This document shows, one piece after another, positions 26,662 to 36,046 of a stretch of 64,000 nt of DNA; within the stretch, counting starts at the first letter, position 1, and the number at the start of each line of letters is the position of its first letter. The notes below the pieces were generated by a model. That model searched no databases and had not been told where the DNA came from. It saw only the letters and a program-made list of their open reading frames with translations. The position numbers were made by a program, and so were the translations under genes. Location: NCBI RefSeq assembly GCF_030817175.1, contig NZ_JAUSYY010000001.1:2914001-2978000 (forward strand). Direction: 5' to 3'. Source of the stretch: Agromyces ramosus (GTDB lineage Bacteria; Actinomycetota; Actinomycetes; Actinomycetales; Microbacteriaceae).

Positions 26662-26683
26662 AGCGGATGCCGCGGCATCCGCT
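26662..26683. terminator. Perfect 22-base palindrome between permease and GH51 genes
   Basis: The 22 bases starting AGCGGATGCCG are a perfect palindrome placed three bases after the permease stop. No T-run follows, so it is a weak terminator or an RNA stabiliser at best. It consists of GGATGCC joined head to head with its complement, the heptamer that is over-represented across the native parts of this window. Confidence 0.5.
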
Positions 26684-26746
26684 GTCCTCAGACCTCGACT
26701 TCGGCCGCCTCGGCCGGCGCTCCGCACCACACACAGAAAGAAACGT

Positions 26747-28261
26747 ATGACGTCCGCACACCTCACCATCGACCCTCACTTCACGGTCGGCGCGATCGAC
26801 CGCCGCGTGTTCGGCGGCTTCGTCGAGCACCTCGGTCGCCACGTCTACGACGGCATCTACGAGCCGGGGCACGCGACCGCCGATGAGGAGGGCTTCCGCC
26901 GGGACGTCATCGAGCTCGTGAAGGAGCTCGGCGTCTCGACCATCCGCTACCCGGGCGGCAACTTCGTCTCGGGCTTCCGTTGGGAGGACTCGGTCGGCCC
27001 CCGCGAGGAGCGGCCGCGCCGGCTCGACCTCGCCTGGCACTCGACCGAGACGAACGAGATCGGGCTGCACGAGTTCTCGTCGTGGCTCGAGAAGGTCGGC
27101 AGCGAGCTGATGCTCGCGGTGAACCTCGGCACGCGCGGCACCCTCGAGGCGCTCGACCTGCTCGAGTACACGAACATCGCCGGCGGCACGTCGCTGTCGC
27201 AGCGACGCATCGACAACGGCAGGACCGACGCCTTCGGCGTGAAGATGTGGTGTCTCGGCAACGAGATGGACGGCCCGTGGCAGCTCGGCCACCGCTCCGC
27301 CGACGACTACGGCAAGATCGCCTCGCAGACCGCGAAGGCGATGCGGCAGCTCGACCCGTCGATCCAGCTCGTCGCGTGCGGCTCGTCGAGTGCGCACATG
27401 CCGACGTTCGGCGAGTGGGAGCGGGTCGTGCTCACGCACACCTACGACGACGTCGACTACATCTCGTGCCACGCGTACTACGAGGAGAAGAACGGCGACC
27501 TCGACTCGTTCCTCGCCTCGGCCGTCGACATGGACCGCTTCATCGAGACCGTCGTGGCGACCGCCGATCACGTCAGGGCGGTCGTCGGCAGCGAGAAGAC
27601 CATCGACATCTCGTTCGACGAGTGGAACGTCTGGTACATCGACCGCTACCACGGCGTCGACAAGATCGAGGGCATCGACAACTGGCCGGTCGCGCCGCGA
27701 CTGCTCGAAGACGTGTACTCGGTCGCCGATGCAGTCGTGTTCGGCAGCCTGATGATCTCGCTTCTCAAGCACGCCGACCGGGTCACGAGCGCGTCGCTCG
27801 CCCAGCTCGTCAACGTCATCGCGCCGATCATGACCGAGCCCGGCGGCCCGGCGTGGCGGCAGACCACGTTCTTCCCGTTCGCGCTCACCTCGCGGCTCGC
27901 CAAGGGCAGCGCCCTCGAGCTCAAGCTCGAATCGCCCACCTACGAGACCGAGGCCTACGGCGTCGTGCCGCAGGTCGACGCCGTCGCCACGCACGACGCC
28001 GAGACGGGCGAGGCCGCGGTCTTCCTCGTGAACCGCAACCGCACGGAGCCGATCACGGTGACGATCGACGTCTCGGGGCTCGGCGCCGTGCAGGTGCGCA
28101 GCGCCGACACGCTCGCCGACGACGACGTGTACGCGAAGAACACGCTCGCCGACCCCGAGCGCGTCGGGATGCAGGTGAACCACTCCGCCTCGCTCGCGGT
28201 GGGCACGCTCACGATCGAGCTGCCGCCCGTGTCGTGGACCGCCGTCTCGCTCGGCGCATGA
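26747..28261 (+). CDS. Alpha-L-arabinofuranosidase, GH51
   Basis: The 504-residue enzyme has the full GH51 barrel and C-terminal beta domain. Key residues are the acid/base Glu173 in WCLGNEMDGPW and the nucleophile Glu292 in DISFDEWNVWY; the N-terminal FGGFVEHLGRHVYDGIY is also diagnostic. It has no signal peptide and releases L-arabinose from imported arabino-oligosaccharides. A short leader follows the permease gene, and the stop overlaps the next ATG (ATGA). Confidence 0.95.
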   Translation: MTSAHLTIDPHFTVGAIDRRVFGGFVEHLGRHVYDGIYEPGHATADEEGFRRDVIELVKELGVSTIRYPGGNFVSGFRWEDSVGPREERPRRLDLAWHSTETNEIGLHEFSSWLEKVGSELMLAVNLGTRGTLEALDLLEYTNIAGGTSLSQRRIDNGRTDAFGVKMWCLGNEMDGPWQLGHRSADDYGKIASQTAKAMRQLDPSIQLVACGSSSAHMPTFGEWERVVLTHTYDDVDYISCHAYYEEKNGDLDSFLASAVDMDRFIETVVATADHVRAVVGSEKTIDISFDEWNVWYIDRYHGVDKIEGIDNWPVAPRLLEDVYSVADAVVFGSLMISLLKHADRVTSASLAQLVNVIAPIMTEPGGPAWRQTTFFPFALTSRLAKGSALELKLESPTYETEAYGVVPQVDAVATHDAETGEAAVFLVNRNRTEPITVTIDVSGLGAVQVRSADTLADDDVYAKNTLADPERVGMQVNHSASLAVGTLTIELPPVSWTAVSLGA

Positions 28262-29277
28262 TCCACGGGGCGCGCCGCACGTCCATGGCGGCGCGCCCCG
28301 TGTTCGTCGGCTCGGCGCGTCTCGGCTCGGCACGTCGCCTCGCGGCGCTCGTGCTGTCGGCGATGGCGGTCATCGCCCTCGCCGGCTGTGCGGGCGGCAG
28401 CCGCGCGCGCGAGCTCACGGGCGACCTCATGACCCACGACCCCGCACTCGCCGTCGAGGACGGCACGAGCTACGTGTACTCGACCGGCAACGCGACGATC
28501 GCCGACGGCAACATCCAGATCCGCAGCTCCGACGACGGCCGCCACTGGCGGTACCGCGGCGAGGTGTGGGAGGAGAAGCCCGACTGGCTCGACGAGGCGG
28601 TCCCGGGGGTCTCGAACCTCTGGGCGCCCGAGCTCATCGAGCACGACGGCACCTGGTACCTGTACTACTCGGCGTCGACCTTCGGCTCGAACGCGTCGGT
28701 GATCGCGCTCGCGACGAACGAGACGCTCGATCCCGATTCGCCCGACTACGAGTGGGTGGATGCCGGCCAGGTGCTCGCCTCCACGAAGGCCGACGACTTC
28801 AACGCCATCGACGCCGGCATCGTCGTCGACGAGGCGGGCGACCCGTGGATGTCGTTCGGGTCGTTCTGGAGCGGCATCCGCATGGTCCCGCTCGAGTGGC
28901 CGGGCGGGGGACGAGCGGATGCCTCGGAGCCGCGGCACCTCGCCGACCGGCAGTCCCCGCCGAACGCGGTCGAGGCGCCGTACATCGTGGCGCGCGACGG
29001 CGACTACTTCCTGTTCGTCTCACGTGACGCCTGCTGTCAGGGGCTCGACAGCACGTACAACATCGCCGTCGGCCGCTCGGAGGCGGTCGACGGGCCCTAC
29101 CTGGACCGCGACGGCGTGCCGCTCGTCGAGGGCGATCGCATCGGGCCGGGTGGCCAGTCGGTGCAGGGCGACACGCTCGCACTGCATTACTACGACCGGC
29201 GCCTGAACGGATCGTTCCAGCTCGCGCTCGTCGAGCTGGAGTGGGATGCCGAGGGCTGGCCGGTCGCGCATTGGTAG
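28258..29277 (+). CDS. GH43 arabinanase-like lipoprotein
   Basis: The 339-residue protein has a signal peptide with lipobox ALAGC and a five-bladed GH43 propeller: THDPALAVEDGTSYVY with the catalytic Asp near the start, NLWAPELIEHDGTWYLYYS, AIDAGIVVDEAGDPWMSFGSFWSG and NAVEAPYI with the likely acid Glu. These match endo-1,5-alpha-L-arabinanases. It would cut arabinan at the cell surface for import. Start 28258 (ATGA overlap) gives MIHGARRTS before MAARP; ATG 28285 is an alternative that lies in a hairpin loop. Confidence 0.88.
   Translation: MIHGARRTSMAARPVFVGSARLGSARRLAALVLSAMAVIALAGCAGGSRARELTGDLMTHDPALAVEDGTSYVYSTGNATIADGNIQIRSSDDGRHWRYRGEVWEEKPDWLDEAVPGVSNLWAPELIEHDGTWYLYYSASTFGSNASVIALATNETLDPDSPDYEWVDAGQVLASTKADDFNAIDAGIVVDEAGDPWMSFGSFWSGIRMVPLEWPGGGRADASEPRHLADRQSPPNAVEAPYIVARDGDYFLFVSRDACCQGLDSTYNIAVGRSEAVDGPYLDRDGVPLVEGDRIGPGGQSVQGDTLALHYYDRRLNGSFQLALVELEWDAEGWPVAHW
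28264..28302. promoter_or_regulatory. Perfect 15-bp hairpin over the GH43 start region, ATG in loop
   Basis: Arms at 28264-28278 and 28288-28302 are perfectly complementary (15 bases, all but two GC) around the loop ACGTCCATG, which ends in the in-frame ATG 28285. It begins three bases after the GH51 stop. It could damp translation or transcription of the lipoprotein gene relative to GH51, or separate two mRNA segments. Confidence 0.55.
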
Positions 29278-29319
29278 CGCGGGCAGGTGCCCATGCGGTA
29301 CTGCAGCCGAGCTCGTCTC

Positions 29320-29447
29320 TTGACGCCTATAGGAAATGGTTCTAGCGTAATCGATTAGCGATAGCGAACCGCTTCTCGGGTCCTGGGCATGCGCCAGGAG
29401 GCGTGAACGACGCTCGTCCGGGGTTCGTCGTCGATCGATTCGATCGA
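29320..29447 (+). promoter_or_regulatory. Promoter and inverted repeats upstream of the GH95-LamG gene
   Basis: TTGACG (29320-29325) and TAGCGT (29343-29348) are spaced 17 bases. TAATCGATTA (29348-29357) overlaps the expected start and is followed by GCGATAGCGAACCGCTTC, a LacI-like half-symmetric motif. Further on, TCGATCGA arms at 29431-29438 and 29440-29447 pair around one T. At least two regulators or a structured leader of about 130 bases are suggested. Confidence 0.55.
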
Positions 29448-29491
29448 TGACGCGCATCCGTCGCAAACAACGGTGTTTGGGAGATCTCGTG

Positions 29492-32400
29492 ATGAGTGCT
29501 GGTAGCAGGCGGTTGCGTGGAGCGGTTTCGAGTGCGGTCGCGTTGGTGGCGGCGCTGATCGTGGGTCCTGCCGTGGTCGTCGCAGGGCCGGCAAGTCCTG
29601 CTGCGGCGGTGGGCGGGTCGACGGCGTGGCAAGACGGGTCATTCCACGTCAACACCGCGAACCTGATGTCTCGATCGGACATCGTGCTCGGGCAGCCGCC
29701 GGTGACGAACTCGCAGGCGCTCCCATTGGGCAACGGGAGTCTCGGCGCGGCCGTCTGGGCGGCGAACGGATTCACCGCCCAGTTGAACCGATCGAACTCA
29801 TTCCCGAAGCTGAAGTCTCCCGGGCATGTCGTGATCCCGGGTCTGGCGGCGATGACCGGCGCCGGCAACTATTCGGGCCGCCTCGGGCTCTACGACGGCC
29901 AGTATGTGCAGTCCGGCGGCGGGATGTCGGCCGTCACGTACGTCAAGGCCGATGGCGACCAGTTCGTGGTCGAGGTGACGGGTGCCGATCCCGAGGTCGA
30001 GCAGACCGTGAGCGTGAAGCTGTGGTCGGGTCGAACCCCGGTGCGCACTGCGTCGGGGGCGATCGCCGCCCTTGGTGAGACCTTCGCAGATACGGGTTCG
30101 GGCCAGACATTCGGCACGCTGGCCGCGGTCACCGCGGCGGGCCGGGATGTCGTGGCTTCGATGGTCGACTCCTTGACGGTGCAGGTGAAGTTCAAGCCGC
30201 GAACCGACGGCAGTTTCCGGGTGGTGGTGGGCTCGCCGAACTACACGGGCGGCGCGGTGGATGCGGCTGCCGCAGCGGCGTTGACGGGCGCCGCCGACGG
30301 TGATGGCGGATCGTTCGCTGCTGCGCACCTGGCGTGGTGGCACGCCTTCTGGGGCGGGGTGTCCCCGATGAAGATCACCTCGACTGACGGGTCAGGCGAG
30401 TACATCGAGAACCAGCGTGCGCTCGGCATGTACACGACGGCCGCCACCTCGCGCTCGACGCTGCCGGCGACCCACGGCGGTATCGCCAACCTGCTTTCCG
30501 CGTTCCAGGACGCCAGTCTGTGGGATGCGGCGTCGTACTGGCACTTCAACATGCGAATGCAGACGTCGGCGAACTTCGCCGCGAACATGGCGGACTTCAA
30601 CGAGCCGTATTTCAACCTGTACCACGACAACTTCGAGACACGGCAGACGCTCACCGCAGAGAAGATGCCGGGAAGCTCGGGCATCTGCGTCCCTGAGGTG
30701 ATGCGTTTCAACGGCACCGGCGACTATTCCGCCACGCAGCGCCAGTGCGACAGCAGCGCGGGCTTCGGGTACGTCACTCGCATCCTGTCCACCGGGCCCG
30801 AGGCCGCGTACAACATGTGGTTGCAGTACCTCTACACCGACGACGAGGCGTTCCTCGACGAGAGCTATCCCTTCCTGGCAGAAGTGGTGCGGTTCTACCT
30901 GTGGCGTGCGCCGGTCGCTGTCGACGGCTTCCGGCACATCGAACACGCCAACGCCCGGGAGAACCAGTGGGACGTCACCGATCCGACGACGGACCTCGCG
31001 GCGATGAGGGTGCTGTTCCCGCTGGTCGAGGAACTGGCGGCCCAACGCGGGGAGGACGACTTTGCCGACGAGATCGCCGCGGCGATCCCGCAGATCCCGC
31101 CGTTCCGCACGGTCATCCGCAACAGCAAGACCGTTCTCGCATGGTCGGACACCGACGGCGGGTCGCAGAACAAGGAGAACCCCGACGTCGAGCCGGTCTG
31201 GCCGTGGGGGTTGTACGGCGACACCGGGGGAGCCGACACCACGCTCGCTCGAGACACGTTCACCAACCGCATCTACGGGCAGTCCTATGACTGGGACATG
31301 GCCTCGACGCAGGCTGCGCGGGTCGGATTGTCGGATCAGGTCAAGACGCTGCTCGTCGATGGCACCAAGAAGTTCCAGGTCTTTCCGAACGGGTTCGCCG
31401 ACTATGCGGGAAGTGCGGCCTCAGCGTTCTACAGCGAGTGGCAGTGGGTCGTCGCCAGCGGCGTGCAGGAAGCGTTGGTGCAGTCCTACGACGGCCTCGT
31501 CAGGGCTCCGGCAGCATGGCCCGCGGGTTGGGATGTCGACGGTGCGTTGCAGATCCAGGGTGGTCACCGGGTGAGTGTCCAGGTCCGCGGTGGAGTGCCG
31601 ACGGTGGTCGGCATCGAGGCGGCCAAGGACGACACGATCACCGTGCGGAACCCGTGGGCAGGTCAGGAGATCCGGGTGATCGACGGATCGACGGGCACGC
31701 AGGTCGTGGCGCCGACGACTGCGACGACGATGACGATCCCGCTGACTGAGGGCGGCAGCGTGGTCGTGGAACGCACCGCGGATCCGCTCTCGGGGTTCAC
31801 GTTCGCGCAGGTCGACGGCGCACGTGCCTTGACAGCCAAGCACCTGGGATCCCGCACCATCGGCCTGGACCCGGGTGCAGGCGTTCCCGCAGGCGGGCTG
31901 GTGGACTGGATTCCGAGCTCGGGCAGCACTGTGCTCGATGCCTCCGGTCGTCACGTCGACGGGGCGGTTCAGGGCGGTTCGGCATCTTACTTCGGTGGCC
32001 CCACGGGCCCGGCGTTGGTACTGGATGGCACCCGCTATGTCTCAGCGCCCGCTCCGGCCCTGGGTGCGATGACGTCGTTCACCGCCGAGACCCAGGTGCG
32101 CATCGACTCGACGGGAAGCCAACGGCGGTTGATCGACTATCAATCCGTTGGGAACAACGGGTCGACCGGGTTCATGGTCGACGTGAACCCGAGCAACCAG
32201 GTTCGCTTCGCCGGCGGCGGCCGGGTCGTCCAGACCCCGGTCACGCTCCCCACCGGCCAGTTCGTGCACCTGGCTGTGACGCTGGATGCCTCGGGGCTGC
32301 TGCGCGTGTATCTCAACGGTGCCGTGGCGTGGAGCGAACAGGGCGCTCCTGCGCCGATCGGGGCGGGCTCGGGGCTGGAGCTGCGGTTCGGCGCCGACCA

Positions 32401-33781
32401 GGACGGTGGATCCCGGCTGACCGGGAAGATGGGACGCACCCGCATCCACGACCGGGCGCTCACGTCGCTGGAGATCGCGGCCGATGCCCGTTCCCAGGTC
32501 ACCTTCGGTGCAGAGGCCTGCGCGGCCGTGGTCGGTGACACCACGTTGGTGGACTGGAACCCGGCGACCGGGACGCAGTCGCAGGTCATCGACACCTCTG
32601 GCAGTCGGCGGGATGCCCACCTGCACGGCAACGCCACCTATACACAGGGCATCGGCGGCCCAGCGCTCGTGCTCAACGGGGGCCGCTACCTCACGTCGGG
32701 CACGAAGGTCAATTTCGGCCCACTGACCGCGTTGACCGTGCAGGCCCAGGTCCGTACCGACACAGCCGGCGGCTATCGACGCCTGGTCGACTACCAGAAC
32801 GTCGGCGGGAACGGATCGACCGGCTTCCTCATCGACCTGAGCCCCGACAATCACGTCCGATTCATCGGGGCGGGGGTCTCCGTCATCACCGGCGCAGTCG
32901 TGCCCACCGGCGCGATGGTCGACTTGGCCGTCACGCTGGATGCCGCTGGCGCTCTGACCGTGTACCAGAATGGCGTGGTCAGCTGGACCGGGTCGATCGC
33001 AGCACAGCCGTTCGGGGGCTGTGCCAGCCTGCCGCTGCGGATCGGTGCCGACCAGAACGGTGGCAGCAGCCTGGCGGGTGCGGTCGGCCGGGTGCGGGTC
33101 TGGGGTCGCGCCCTGTCCGGCGCGGAGATCACATCCAACGCCGCGACACCTTCGACGGAGCAGTGCCGGCCCACCATCGGGCCCGACCCGCTGGTGGACT
33201 GGCGCCCGCAAAGCGGGACCAGCGTGCCCGACGCATCCGGCTACTACCGGCCGGGCACCGTGCTGGGCACGCCCACCTACACGTCCGACGCAGACGGGCC
33301 CGCGCTCGTGCTGACCGGCAGCCAATCGATCGAGTCGGTGTCGAAGGTGAACTTGGGCAGCAACCTGACGGCGCTCACTGCTTCAGCGCACGTTCGCGTC
33401 GACTCCTCAGGAAGCTACCGACGGCTCGTCGACTACATCCCGGTCGGGTCCGGAGCGACCGGCGTCCTCATCGACCTGACCCCTGACAACCACGTCCGGT
33501 TCATCGCGAGCGGCACCCAGACCGTGACCGGCGGCGCCCAGGTGCCGACCGGTGTGTTCGTCGACCTGGTCGTCACCCTCGACACGGCGGGCCTGCTGAC
33601 CGTGTATCAGAACGGAGTCTCGACCTGGAGCGGGCAACGGCCGGCGCTCACCAACACGTGCATCAACCTGCCGTTGCGCGTCGGCCGGGACCAGAACGGC
33701 GGGAGCTTGCTGAAGGCGGCCGTCGGACAGGTCCGCCTCTGGCCACGTGTGCTGACCGCCGCCGAGGTCGGAGCGCTCTAG
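29492..33781 (+). CDS. Secreted GH95-like glycosidase with three C-terminal LamG repeats
   Basis: The 1429-residue protein starts at ATG 29492 (GGGAG upstream) with a signal peptide ending near AGPASPAAAVG. A GH95-like region follows (ALPLGNGSLGAAVWAANGFTAQLNR, WHFNMRMQTSANF, HANARENQWDVTDP, WPWGLYGD), covering about residues 40-790. Three LamG-like units begin with LVDW at residues 803, 1019 and 1234, each about 215 residues, sharing RRLVDY and QDGGS/QNGGS. GH95 enzymes are mostly alpha-L-fucosidases or galactosidases; this one is divergent and its exact activity is open. No LPXTG anchor is present. Codon use is less GC-biased than its neighbours. Confidence 0.8.
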   Translation: MSAGSRRLRGAVSSAVALVAALIVGPAVVVAGPASPAAAVGGSTAWQDGSFHVNTANLMSRSDIVLGQPPVTNSQALPLGNGSLGAAVWAANGFTAQLNRSNSFPKLKSPGHVVIPGLAAMTGAGNYSGRLGLYDGQYVQSGGGMSAVTYVKADGDQFVVEVTGADPEVEQTVSVKLWSGRTPVRTASGAIAALGETFADTGSGQTFGTLAAVTAAGRDVVASMVDSLTVQVKFKPRTDGSFRVVVGSPNYTGGAVDAAAAAALTGAADGDGGSFAAAHLAWWHAFWGGVSPMKITSTDGSGEYIENQRALGMYTTAATSRSTLPATHGGIANLLSAFQDASLWDAASYWHFNMRMQTSANFAANMADFNEPYFNLYHDNFETRQTLTAEKMPGSSGICVPEVMRFNGTGDYSATQRQCDSSAGFGYVTRILSTGPEAAYNMWLQYLYTDDEAFLDESYPFLAEVVRFYLWRAPVAVDGFRHIEHANARENQWDVTDPTTDLAAMRVLFPLVEELAAQRGEDDFADEIAAAIPQIPPFRTVIRNSKTVLAWSDTDGGSQNKENPDVEPVWPWGLYGDTGGADTTLARDTFTNRIYGQSYDWDMASTQAARVGLSDQVKTLLVDGTKKFQVFPNGFADYAGSAASAFYSEWQWVVASGVQEALVQSYDGLVRAPAAWPAGWDVDGALQIQGGHRVSVQVRGGVPTVVGIEAAKDDTITVRNPWAGQEIRVIDGSTGTQVVAPTTATTMTIPLTEGGSVVVERTADPLSGFTFAQVDGARALTAKHLGSRTIGLDPGAGVPAGGLVDWIPSSGSTVLDASGRHVDGAVQGGSASYFGGPTGPALVLDGTRYVSAPAPALGAMTSFTAETQVRIDSTGSQRRLIDYQSVGNNGSTGFMVDVNPSNQVRFAGGGRVVQTPVTLPTGQFVHLAVTLDASGLLRVYLNGAVAWSEQGAPAPIGAGSGLELRFGADQDGGSRLTGKMGRTRIHDRALTSLEIAADARSQVTFGAEACAAVVGDTTLVDWNPATGTQSQVIDTSGSRRDAHLHGNATYTQGIGGPALVLNGGRYLTSGTKVNFGPLTALTVQAQVRTDTAGGYRRLVDYQNVGGNGSTGFLIDLSPDNHVRFIGAGVSVITGAVVPTGAMVDLAVTLDAAGALTVYQNGVVSWTGSIAAQPFGGCASLPLRIGADQNGGSSLAGAVGRVRVWGRALSGAEITSNAATPSTEQCRPTIGPDPLVDWRPQSGTSVPDASGYYRPGTVLGTPTYTSDADGPALVLTGSQSIESVSKVNLGSNLTALTASAHVRVDSSGSYRRLVDYIPVGSGATGVLIDLTPDNHVRFIASGTQTVTGGAQVPTGVFVDLVVTLDTAGLLTVYQNGVSTWSGQRPALTNTCINLPLRVGRDQNGGSLLKAAVGQVRLWPRVLTAAEVGAL

Positions 33782-33793
33782 AGAAGGGATGCC

Positions 33794-34285
33794 TCAGGGC
33801 ACGGATGACGGGTGGTCGCCCCCGGCCAGCTGGTCGAGCACGTGGTCGACTACGCCGCCGAGCACGCCGAGCCCGTCGCGCACGCCGCCGGGGGAACCCG
33901 GCAGGTTCACGATGAACGTCGTGCCCGCGACCCCCGCGTATCCGCGGGTCAGGAGCGCGTTGGGCGTCGAGGCCAGACCACGCCGTCGCAGCTCCTCCAT
34001 GAACCCGGGCACCTCGCGGTCGAGGAGTTCGCGGGTCGCCTCAGGGGTCGCATCGCTCGGTGAGAGTCCGGTGCCGCCCGTCGTCAGGATGAGCGAGGGG
34101 TGGTCACCCAGCGCACGCCGAAGGCTCGCGGCGACATCGGCGCCATCGCGCACGACCAGCGGGCCGGTGACGTCGAAGCCGTGTTCGGCGAGCCACGCGG
34201 CGATCACGGGTCCGGTGCGATCGACGGCGGTACCCGCCGCTGCGCGGGTCGACGCGACGATGACGACGGCGGTGCGCCGGGTCAT
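33794..34285 (-). CDS. mog: MogA/MoaB-family molybdopterin adenylyltransferase
   Basis: The 163-residue protein shows ILTTGGTGLSPSDATPEAT and NLPGSPGGVRDGL, the molybdopterin-binding signatures of the MogA/MoaB family. It adenylates molybdopterin before Mo insertion by MoeA. It is last of the operon moaD-moeA-moaC-mog, overlapping moaC as ATGA, and converges with the GH95 gene 12 bases away. Confidence 0.9.
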   Translation of the reverse strand: MTRRTAVVIVASTRAAAGTAVDRTGPVIAAWLAEHGFDVTGPLVVRDGADVAASLRRALGDHPSLILTTGGTGLSPSDATPEATRELLDREVPGFMEELRRRGLASTPNALLTRGYAGVAGTTFIVNLPGSPGGVRDGLGVLGGVVDHVLDQLAGGDHPSSVP

Positions 34286-34758
34286 CCGCGCGACCAGTCG
34301 CCGCTCTTGCCGCCCGCCTTGGCGAGCACCATGATGTCGGTGATCACTGCGCGGTTGTCGACGGCCTTGATCATGTCGTAGAGCGTGAGCGCGGCGACGC
34401 TCGCGGCGGTGAGCGCCTCCATCTCGACACCCGTGACGCCCTTCGTCGTGGCGGTCGCGACGACGAGCACGCGATCGCCCTGCGGAGTGATGTCGACGTC
34501 GAGCTTCGTGAGCGGCAGCGGGTGGCAGAGCGGGATGAGCGTCGAGGTCTGCTTGGCCGCCATGATGCCGGCGAGGCGCGCGGTGCCGATCGCCTCGCCC
34601 TTCGGGAGCGAGCCATCGGCGATCGCGGCGACGACCTCTTCGCTCGTGACGAGCACGGCCTGTGCGCTCGCGGTGCGGCGGGTCACGGCCTTGTCGGTCA
34701 CGTCGACCATGTGCGCGGAGCCGTCGTCGCGCAGGTGGGTGAGGCGGGGTTCAGTCAT
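34282..34758 (-). CDS. moaC: Cyclic pyranopterin monophosphate synthase MoaC
   Basis: The 158-residue protein contains LTHLRDDGSAHMVDVTDKAVTRR, PLCHPLPL and GVTGVEMEALTAAS ending in DMIKAVDN, all conserved in MoaC. It converts the MoaA product to cyclic pyranopterin monophosphate. The ATG at 34758 lies within the last codons of moeA (8-base overlap), which supports coupled translation. Confidence 0.95.
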   Translation of the reverse strand: MTEPRLTHLRDDGSAHMVDVTDKAVTRRTASAQAVLVTSEEVVAAIADGSLPKGEAIGTARLAGIMAAKQTSTLIPLCHPLPLTKLDVDITPQGDRVLVVATATTKGVTGVEMEALTAASVAALTLYDMIKAVDNRAVITDIMVLAKAGGKSGDWSRG

Positions 34759-36031
34759 CGATCCTCCAGACATCGACGTGGGAGCCGGCCGGCAGGGCGT
34801 CGACTCCCACAGGCAGGTGCACGAGCACGGTGGCGTTGGCGTAGGCGTGCAGCAGGTGCGAGCTCGGCGCACCGACCTCGACGTCGCCGTTGCCGTCGAT
34901 GACACCGCGACGCACCTGGTGGCGGCCCATCGGCGAGGTCACGTCGTGCGCGAGCCGCAGGGTCGCGCGTGCGCGATCGGGCGTGAGTCCCGCGAAGGCC
35001 CGCAGCACCGGCCGCAGGAACAGTTCGAACGAGACGAGCGCGCTCACGGGGTTCCCCGGGAACGACACGACGGGCACGGCGCCGGCTCGGAGCGACGCGA
35101 GTCCGAGACCCTGCGGGCCGCCGGGCTGGAGCGCGACCTTCACGAACTCGACGCCGAGCGGCGCGAGGGTTTCGCGCACGACCTCGAAGGCGCCGGCGCT
35201 GACCCCGCCGGTCGTCACGACGAGATCGACACGGGGGGCGGATGCCTCGAGGGCCGTCAGCACCGCGTCGGCCTCGTCGGGGGCGAGCGATTCGTGCACG
35301 ACCGCGCCGCACTCGCGAAGGGCCGCGCCGAGCATGGCGGTGTTCGAGTCGTGGATCTGGCCCGGTGCGAGCGGCGTGCCCGGCGGACGCAGCTCATGCC
35401 CGGTCGAGATGAGCAGCACGGAGACGCGCCGCCGCACCGTGACGGCGACGACGCCGGCAGCCGCCAGCGTGCCGAGTTGCGGCGGCCCGAGCCGGGTTCC
35501 GGCGGGCAGGAGCACGGCGTCGCGAGCAACGTCGGAGCCGACCTCCCGCACGAATGCGCCGAGTTCGACGGGGTGGTCGAAGGTGACGGATGCCCCGGCC
35601 GGCGCCTCACGCTCGCCGCCGTCGAGTCCGAGGAACCGCGGCGGATCGGCCTGCTCGATCGGCACGACCGCGTCGGCGCCCTCTGGAATCGCGGCGCCCG
35701 TCATGACCGGGGACGCGGTGCCCGGGGCGTGGCGGCGCACGGGGTCGCCGGCCGCGGTCGTCGTGACCACGGGCAGGGTGATCGCCGCGCCGGGGCGGGC
35801 GCCGGCGAGCTCGGCCGATCGCACGGCGTAGCCGTCCATCTGCGAGTTGGCGAAGGCGGGCAGGTCGCCGGGGGAGTGCACGTCGACCGCGAGCACGCGG
35901 CCGAGCGGTGAGTCGGCCTCGAGTACGGGCAGTATGGGCAGCACCTCGAATCCCGCGGGCTCGGCCAAGGCGGCCTTCACGGGTTGCAGCAGCTCGCGGA
36001 CCGCGTGCTGGTGCTCGGCGAACGTGCGCAT
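34751..36031 (-). CDS. moeA: Molybdopterin molybdenumtransferase MoeA
   Basis: The 426-residue protein has all MoeA domains: FANSQMDGYAVRS, IPEGADAVVPIEQ, the MPT-binding core LISTGHELRPPGTPLAPGQIHDSN and TTGGVSAG, SFPGNPVSALVSFELF, and the C-terminal beta domain. It inserts molybdate into adenylated molybdopterin. It sits between moaD (15-base gap) and moaC. Confidence 0.95.
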   Translation of the reverse strand: MRTFAEHQHAVRELLQPVKAALAEPAGFEVLPILPVLEADSPLGRVLAVDVHSPGDLPAFANSQMDGYAVRSAELAGARPGAAITLPVVTTTAAGDPVRRHAPGTASPVMTGAAIPEGADAVVPIEQADPPRFLGLDGGEREAPAGASVTFDHPVELGAFVREVGSDVARDAVLLPAGTRLGPPQLGTLAAAGVVAVTVRRRVSVLLISTGHELRPPGTPLAPGQIHDSNTAMLGAALRECGAVVHESLAPDEADAVLTALEASAPRVDLVVTTGGVSAGAFEVVRETLAPLGVEFVKVALQPGGPQGLGLASLRAGAVPVVSFPGNPVSALVSFELFLRPVLRAFAGLTPDRARATLRLAHDVTSPMGRHQVRRGVIDGNGDVEVGAPSSHLLHAYANATVLVHLPVGVDALPAGSHVDVWRIDD

Positions 36032-36046
36032 GCCCCTCCTTCGACG

